From Desulfomicrobium baculatum DSM 4028 (GTDB taxonomy: Bacteria > Desulfobacterota > Desulfovibrionia > Desulfovibrionales > Desulfomicrobiaceae), in assembly GCF_000023225.1 (NCBI RefSeq), contig NC_013173.1, positions 622,501 through 686,500 on the forward strand: a stretch of DNA of 64,000 nucleotides, written 5' to 3'. A model generated the notes under the pieces. The model made no database searches. It saw nothing but the letters and a program-made list of their open reading frames with translations, and was not told the origin of the DNA. Within the stretch, counting starts at the first letter, position 1. Every line of letters starts with the position of its first letter. A program made the position numbers and the translations under genes. This document shows, piece after piece, positions 60,150-64,000 of this stretch.

Positions 60150-61289
60150 ATGAAACGACTAGGAGTCCTGTGCATGGTTTTGGCCATGGTTTGCGGCTTC
60201 GCCGGCATGTCTTTGGCTGCCGACGAGACTGTGAAGATTGGCGTGTTTCTGCCCCTGACCGGTCAGAATGCCTTTGGCGGCCAGCTGGAATTGGAAGGCG
60301 TGCAGATGGCCCACAAGGAAATGGGCGAGGTTCTCGGCAAGAAGGTCGAGCTGTTCGTAGTTGACAACAAGTCCGACAAGGTCGAGTCCGCAAACGCGGT
60401 CAAGCGCCTGATCGAAAAGGAAAAAGTCCAGGCCATCATCGGCACCTACGGTTCTTCCCTGGCCATGGCCGGTGGTGAAGTTTCCGAAAAGGCCGGTATC
60501 CCGCAGGTCGGCACCAGCTGCACCAACCCGCTCGTCACCCAGGGCAAGAAGTACATCTTCCGCGTGTGCTTCATCGACCCCTTCCAGGGCGCCGGCGCAG
60601 CCACCTATGCCTATCGCGATCTGGGCCTGAAAAAAGCCGCTCTGCTCATCGACGTGGCCAACGACTACTCCGTCGGCCTGGCCAGCTTCTTCAACAAGTC
60701 CTTCACCAAGCTGGGCGGCGAAATTGTCGCCACCCTGAACTATCAGTCCGGCGACCAGGATTTCACTGCCCAGTTGCAGGAAATCATGAGCAAGCAGCCT
60801 GACGTTTTGTTCATTCCCTCCTACTTCGCCGAAGGCGCCATCATCATGAAGCAGGTCCAGGAACTGGGCGGAACCTTCAAGATCATGGGCGGCGACGCCA
60901 TGGACAATCCGGAGATCACCGCCATCGGCGGCTCTGCCGTGGAAGGTTTCATGCACACCACCTTCCCCTACGATCCGTCCATGCCCGACATGAACCCCGT
61001 GGCTCAGAAGTTCACCGACGAGTGGAAGAAGATCAATCCCGACAGTGACCCCAACGTCAACGCCGCCCTGGGCTATGACGCCTACATGATCATCATGGAC
61101 GCCATCACCCGCGCCGGTTCCGCCGAACCGCAGGCCATCACCGACGCCCTGGCCGCTACCAAGGGCTTTGTCGGCGTGACGGGCACCACGACCATCAACG
61201 AGACCCACGACGCTGAAAAGCCGGTTGGCCTGGTCATGATCAAGGACGGCAAGAAGACCTACATCGGTGCCATCACTCCCGAACTCTAA
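60150..61289 (+). CDS. livJ: Branched-chain amino acid ABC transporter, substrate-binding protein
   Basis: 379 residues with a signal peptide ending near residue 24 (GMSLAAD). The mature protein has the Leu/Ile/Val-binding fold: VKIGVFLPLTGQNAFGGQLE, ELFVVDNKSDKVESANAVKRLI, AIIGTYGSSLAMAGGEV, IPQVGTSCTNPLVTQGKKYIF. The periplasmic protein feeds LivHMG. GGAGG precedes the ATG at 60150. A perfect hairpin lies between it and livH. Confidence 0.94.
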   Translation: MKRLGVLCMVLAMVCGFAGMSLAADETVKIGVFLPLTGQNAFGGQLELEGVQMAHKEMGEVLGKKVELFVVDNKSDKVESANAVKRLIEKEKVQAIIGTYGSSLAMAGGEVSEKAGIPQVGTSCTNPLVTQGKKYIFRVCFIDPFQGAGAATYAYRDLGLKKAALLIDVANDYSVGLASFFNKSFTKLGGEIVATLNYQSGDQDFTAQLQEIMSKQPDVLFIPSYFAEGAIIMKQVQELGGTFKIMGGDAMDNPEITAIGGSAVEGFMHTTFPYDPSMPDMNPVAQKFTDEWKKINPDSDPNVNAALGYDAYMIIMDAITRAGSAEPQAITDALAATKGFVGVTGTTTINETHDAEKPVGLVMIKDGKKTYIGAITPEL

Positions 61290-61318
61290 TTCTCTGAATG
61301 AGCGCTTTTTTGGCGTGA

Positions 61319-61342
61319 GCGGCAGGGGGGAACCCCTGCCGC
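61319..61342 (+). other. Intercistronic hairpin between livJ and livH
   Basis: GCGGCAGGGG and CCCCTGCCGC pair perfectly over 10 bases around GGAA. No T run follows, so it likely protects the livJ mRNA end rather than stopping transcription. Confidence 0.7.
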
Positions 61343-61364
61343 CGTATTCAGACAAGGATCGTCC

Positions 61365-62258
61365 ATGAATCTGGCAACATTCATCCAGCACTTCCTGAAC
61401 AGCCTGACCCTGGGCAGCCTCTACGCGCTTATCGCCATCGGCTACACCATGGTCTACGGCATTTTGCGACTCATCAATTTCGCGCATAGCGAAATTTTCA
61501 TGCTCGGCGCCTACTTCGTTTTCTGGGGCATCACCCTTTTTCACATGCCCTGGGCCGTGGCCATGATCGTCTCGGTCATCAGCGTCGCGGGCATCGGTAT
61601 CCTGGTCGACCGCATCGCCTACCGCCCGCTGCGCGATGCGCCCCGCATATCGGCCCTGATCAGCGCCATCGGCGTTTCCTTTTTTCTGCAGAACGTGGCC
61701 ATCGTGTTCTTCCAGGCCATTCCCCGCCAGGTGTACCGCCCGGAATGGCTGGAGAAGCCCCTGCTCTGGGGCGACGTGCGCGTTCTGCCCCTGACCCTTT
61801 TCGTGCCGGTGCTTTCGTTCTTCCTGATGCTGGTCCTGGTCTACATCGTCTACCACACCAAGGCTGGGCTGGGCATGCGGGCCATCAGCAAGGATATCGA
61901 GACAAGTTATCTCATGGGCGTGCCTGTGAACAAGGTCATCGCCCTGACGTTCGGCATTGGCTCTGCCCTGGCTGCCGCCAGCGGCATCATGTGGGCCCTC
62001 CGGTATCCGCAATTGCAGCCCATCATGGGCGCCATCCCCGGATTCAAAGCCTTTATCGCGGCTGTTGTCGGCGGTATCGGCTCCATTCAGGGGGCCGTCA
62101 TCGGTGGCCTGCTCCTTGGCTTCATCGAAATCATGACCGTGGCGTTTTTCCCGGATCTGGCAGGCTATCGTGATGCCTTCGCCTTCATCCTGCTCATTGG
62201 CATGCTGCTGATCAAGCCCACCGGCATCATGGGCGTCAAGACGGAGGACAAGGTCTGA
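61365..62258 (+). CDS. livH: Branched-chain amino acid ABC transporter permease LivH
   Basis: 297 residues with eight helices. LGSLYALIAIGYTMVYGILRLINFAHSE near the N terminus is the LivH signature, and AVVGGIGSIQGAVIGG near residue 235 contacts the ATPase. ATG at 61365. Its stop overlaps the livM start by one base (TGATG). Confidence 0.94.
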   Translation: MNLATFIQHFLNSLTLGSLYALIAIGYTMVYGILRLINFAHSEIFMLGAYFVFWGITLFHMPWAVAMIVSVISVAGIGILVDRIAYRPLRDAPRISALISAIGVSFFLQNVAIVFFQAIPRQVYRPEWLEKPLLWGDVRVLPLTLFVPVLSFFLMLVLVYIVYHTKAGLGMRAISKDIETSYLMGVPVNKVIALTFGIGSALAAASGIMWALRYPQLQPIMGAIPGFKAFIAAVVGGIGSIQGAVIGGLLLGFIEIMTVAFFPDLAGYRDAFAFILLIGMLLIKPTGIMGVKTEDKV

Positions 62259-63295
62259 TGAACCGCAATACAACCATACTTCTCAATTTCGTGCTGGTGG
62301 GTTGCCTGGGACTTTTTCTGTGGTGGGCCGAAGGGAATCTGGACGGCTACAAGATCCAGATCCTGAACCTCATCGCCGTGAACATCATCCTGGCCCTGTC
62401 GCTGAACCTCATCTACGGCTTCACCGGCATGTTCAGCCTGGGCCATGCAGGCTTCATGGCTATCGGCGCCTACGTCTGCTCCATCCTGATCATGACTCCG
62501 GACCAGAAGGCCACGCTCTTCATACTGCAGGAGGCCTTTCCTCTGGTGCAGAACTCCCACGCCCCTTTTCTGGTGGCGGTGATCGCGGGCGGGCTCGTGG
62601 CGGCTCTGTTCGGTATTGTCATCGGCGCGCCCCTCCTGCGTCTGGGAGACGACTATCTGGGCATTGCGACCCTGGGTTTCGCGGAGATCGTGCGCGTCAT
62701 CGGCAACAACATCCCGCGCGTGACCAATGGGGCGCTCGGCTTCAAGGGCATCCCGGATCACGCCAACCTGTGGTGGAATTTCGGCTGGTGTCTGCTGACC
62801 CTCTATTTTGTCATCCGCATCGTGAACAGCAACACGGGCAACGTCTTCAAGGCCATCCGCGACGACGAGACCGCAGCCAAGGCCATGGGCATCAACGTCT
62901 TTAAGATCAAGCTCTTGTCCTTCACCTTCGGTGCCTTTTTCGCAGGGGTGGGCGGGGCGCTGCTGGCGAGCCTTCTGACCACCATCGACCCCAAGATGTT
63001 CCTCTTCACCCTGACTTTTAGCGTGCTCATGATCGTGGTCACCGGCGGGCTTGGCTCCATCACCGGCTCTATCCTGGCGGGCACCGGCATCACCGTGGTG
63101 CTTGAATGGCTCCGGATCGTCGAGAATCCCATCACCATCGGGGATTGGAGCATGGATGGCATCCCCGGAATGCGCATGGTCGTCTTTTCCCTGGTGCTCA
63201 TTCTGGTCATCCTTTTTCGCCGGGAAGGTATCATGGGCATGCGTGAAATCACCTGGGACGGCGTGGCCCGGTTCATGAAGAGAGGTAAGGCATGA
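62258..63295 (+). CDS. livM: Branched-chain amino acid ABC transporter permease LivM
   Basis: 345 residues with about nine or ten helices. NLIYGFTGMFSLGHAGFMAIGAY near residue 50, LGDDYLGIATLGFAEIVRVI near 128 and GGLGSITGSILAGTGI near 270 mark the family. It forms the membrane channel with LivH. It overlaps livG by 4 bases (ATGA). Confidence 0.94.
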   Translation: MNRNTTILLNFVLVGCLGLFLWWAEGNLDGYKIQILNLIAVNIILALSLNLIYGFTGMFSLGHAGFMAIGAYVCSILIMTPDQKATLFILQEAFPLVQNSHAPFLVAVIAGGLVAALFGIVIGAPLLRLGDDYLGIATLGFAEIVRVIGNNIPRVTNGALGFKGIPDHANLWWNFGWCLLTLYFVIRIVNSNTGNVFKAIRDDETAAKAMGINVFKIKLLSFTFGAFFAGVGGALLASLLTTIDPKMFLFTLTFSVLMIVVTGGLGSITGSILAGTGITVVLEWLRIVENPITIGDWSMDGIPGMRMVVFSLVLILVILFRREGIMGMREITWDGVARFMKRGKA

Positions 63296-64000
63296 GCACG
63301 ATTCTCGAAACCAAAAATCTGACCATGCGTTTCGGCGGCCTTGTCGCCGTGTCGGAATTCAGTGCCTGCATCCCCCAGGGCAGCATCACCGGGCTTATCG
63401 GCCCCAACGGCGCGGGCAAGACTACCTGCTTCAACATGGTCACGGGCTTTTACCGGCCAACTGAAGGCCAGGTTTTCTTCGAGGGCAAGGAACTGACGGG
63501 AAAGTCCCCGCATCAGGTCTGCCGGGCCGGAATCGCCCGCACCTTCCAGAACATCCGCCTGTTCGGTAACGAAACTGCGCTTGAAAATGTCATGATCGGA
63601 AACTTCGTACGCCAGCGCACGGGCTGGATCCAGTCCGTGCTCATGACGCCCGCGTCCCTGCGCGAAGAGCGCGAGATCCGCAAGCGCTCCATGGAGCTTC
63701 TCGAAGTGGTCGGACTTGGGGACATCGCCGGGGAAAAGGCGAGCAGTCTGCCGTACGGCGCGCAGCGTCGTCTGGAGATCGCCCGCGCCCTGGCCACCTC
63801 GCCTCGCTTTTTGCTGCTCGACGAGCCTGCGGCAGGTATGAACCCCCAGGAATCCATGGAACTCATGGCTTTCATCCGCACTATCCGCACCCGTTTCGAC
63901 CTGACCATCCTGCTCATCGAACACGACATGAAAGTGGTCATGGGCGTGTGCGAACATATGTGGGTTCTGGACTACGGAGTGACCATCGCCGAGGGCGACC
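63292..64000 (+). CDS. livG: Branched-chain amino acid ABC transporter ATP-binding protein LivG (3' truncated by window edge)
   Basis: 236 complete codons to the window edge; about 255 expected. Walker A GPNGAGKTTCFN near residue 39, Q-loop ARTFQNIRLFGN, signature SSLPYGAQRRLEIARAL near 150, Walker B FLLLDEPAAGMNP near 175 and H-loop LLIEHDM near 207. It powers LivHM. A livF gene would be expected beyond the window. Confidence 0.95.
   Translation, partial: MSTILETKNLTMRFGGLVAVSEFSACIPQGSITGLIGPNGAGKTTCFNMVTGFYRPTEGQVFFEGKELTGKSPHQVCRAGIARTFQNIRLFGNETALENVMIGNFVRQRTGWIQSVLMTPASLREEREIRKRSMELLEVVGLGDIAGEKASSLPYGAQRRLEIARALATSPRFLLLDEPAAGMNPQESMELMAFIRTIRTRFDLTILLIEHDMKVVMGVCEHMWVLDYGVTIAEGD

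Overview
The window reads as one stretch of chromosome from a sulfate-reducing deltaproteobacterium of the order Desulfovibrionales. A Desulfomicrobium-like genome is my best guess, by inference. The evidence is a complete tmc redox complex (tmcD-C-B-A) directly followed by a complete hmc complex (hmcA-F) and the regulators rrf1 and rrf2, a hybrid cluster protein of the anaerobe type, and many iron-sulfur proteins. No rRNA, CRISPR array, IS element or prophage was seen. One tRNA (Ala, anticodon GGC) is present.

Layout. 0-2.3 kb: a truncated Cys-rich 4Fe-4S protein and a TauE/SafE exporter behind a GntR-like operator. 2.3-7 kb (minus): an acetate-type symporter with its small DUF4212 partner, a cNMP/CBS/DUF294 signalling protein and a DnaQ-like exonuclease. 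7-9.6 kb: a macro-domain protein, a lipoprotein with a degenerate UshA-type phosphoesterase fold, and tRNA-Ala. 10-15 kb (minus): lpd, maf, pgpA, hrpB. 15-20.2 kb: an unknown membrane protein, then tmcDCBA. 20.2-30.2 kb: hmcABCDEF, a double UspA protein, rrf1, a PAS histidine kinase with a defective receiver domain, and rrf2. 30-33 kb: nitroreductase, tgt and nth (minus). 33-40 kb: cutA, then miaB, a DUF151 nuclease, a PHP protein, tolQRAB and pal. 40-46.5 kb (minus): opgG, a small membrane protein and opgH, preceded by a NifA-like activator. 46.8-48 kb: YihY. 48-53 kb: hcp, divergent from a GltD-like flavoprotein plus a ferredoxin, then a NapH-like protein. 53-57.4 kb: rsgA, two methyltransferases, a CD3324-like HTH protein, a HEPN-like protein and a toxin-antitoxin pair. 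57.5-59 kb: qmcA and an NfeD partner. 59-64 kb: an IclR regulator and livJHMG, cut by the window edge.

How it fits together. Tmc and Hmc are membrane conduits that pass electrons between periplasmic cytochromes (fed by hydrogenase or formate dehydrogenase) and the cytoplasmic sulfate-reduction machinery. Here they lie head to tail and are followed by an expanded regulatory cassette. Hcp handles nitrosative stress and is divergent from what may be its own electron-supply pair, with an FNR/CRP-type palindrome between them. A second palindrome of that type lies upstream of opgG.

The most unusual signals are: (i) a roughly 118-bp structured repeat present twice, with conserved ends and unrelated but self-complementary stem sequences; (ii) the kinase with a pseudo-receiver and Cys-rich PAS between rrf1 and rrf2, with its ribosome-binding site in a terminator arm; (iii) an HmcA in which I count 15 rather than 16 heme motifs; and (iv) a 9-bp tandem repeat array downstream of pal.
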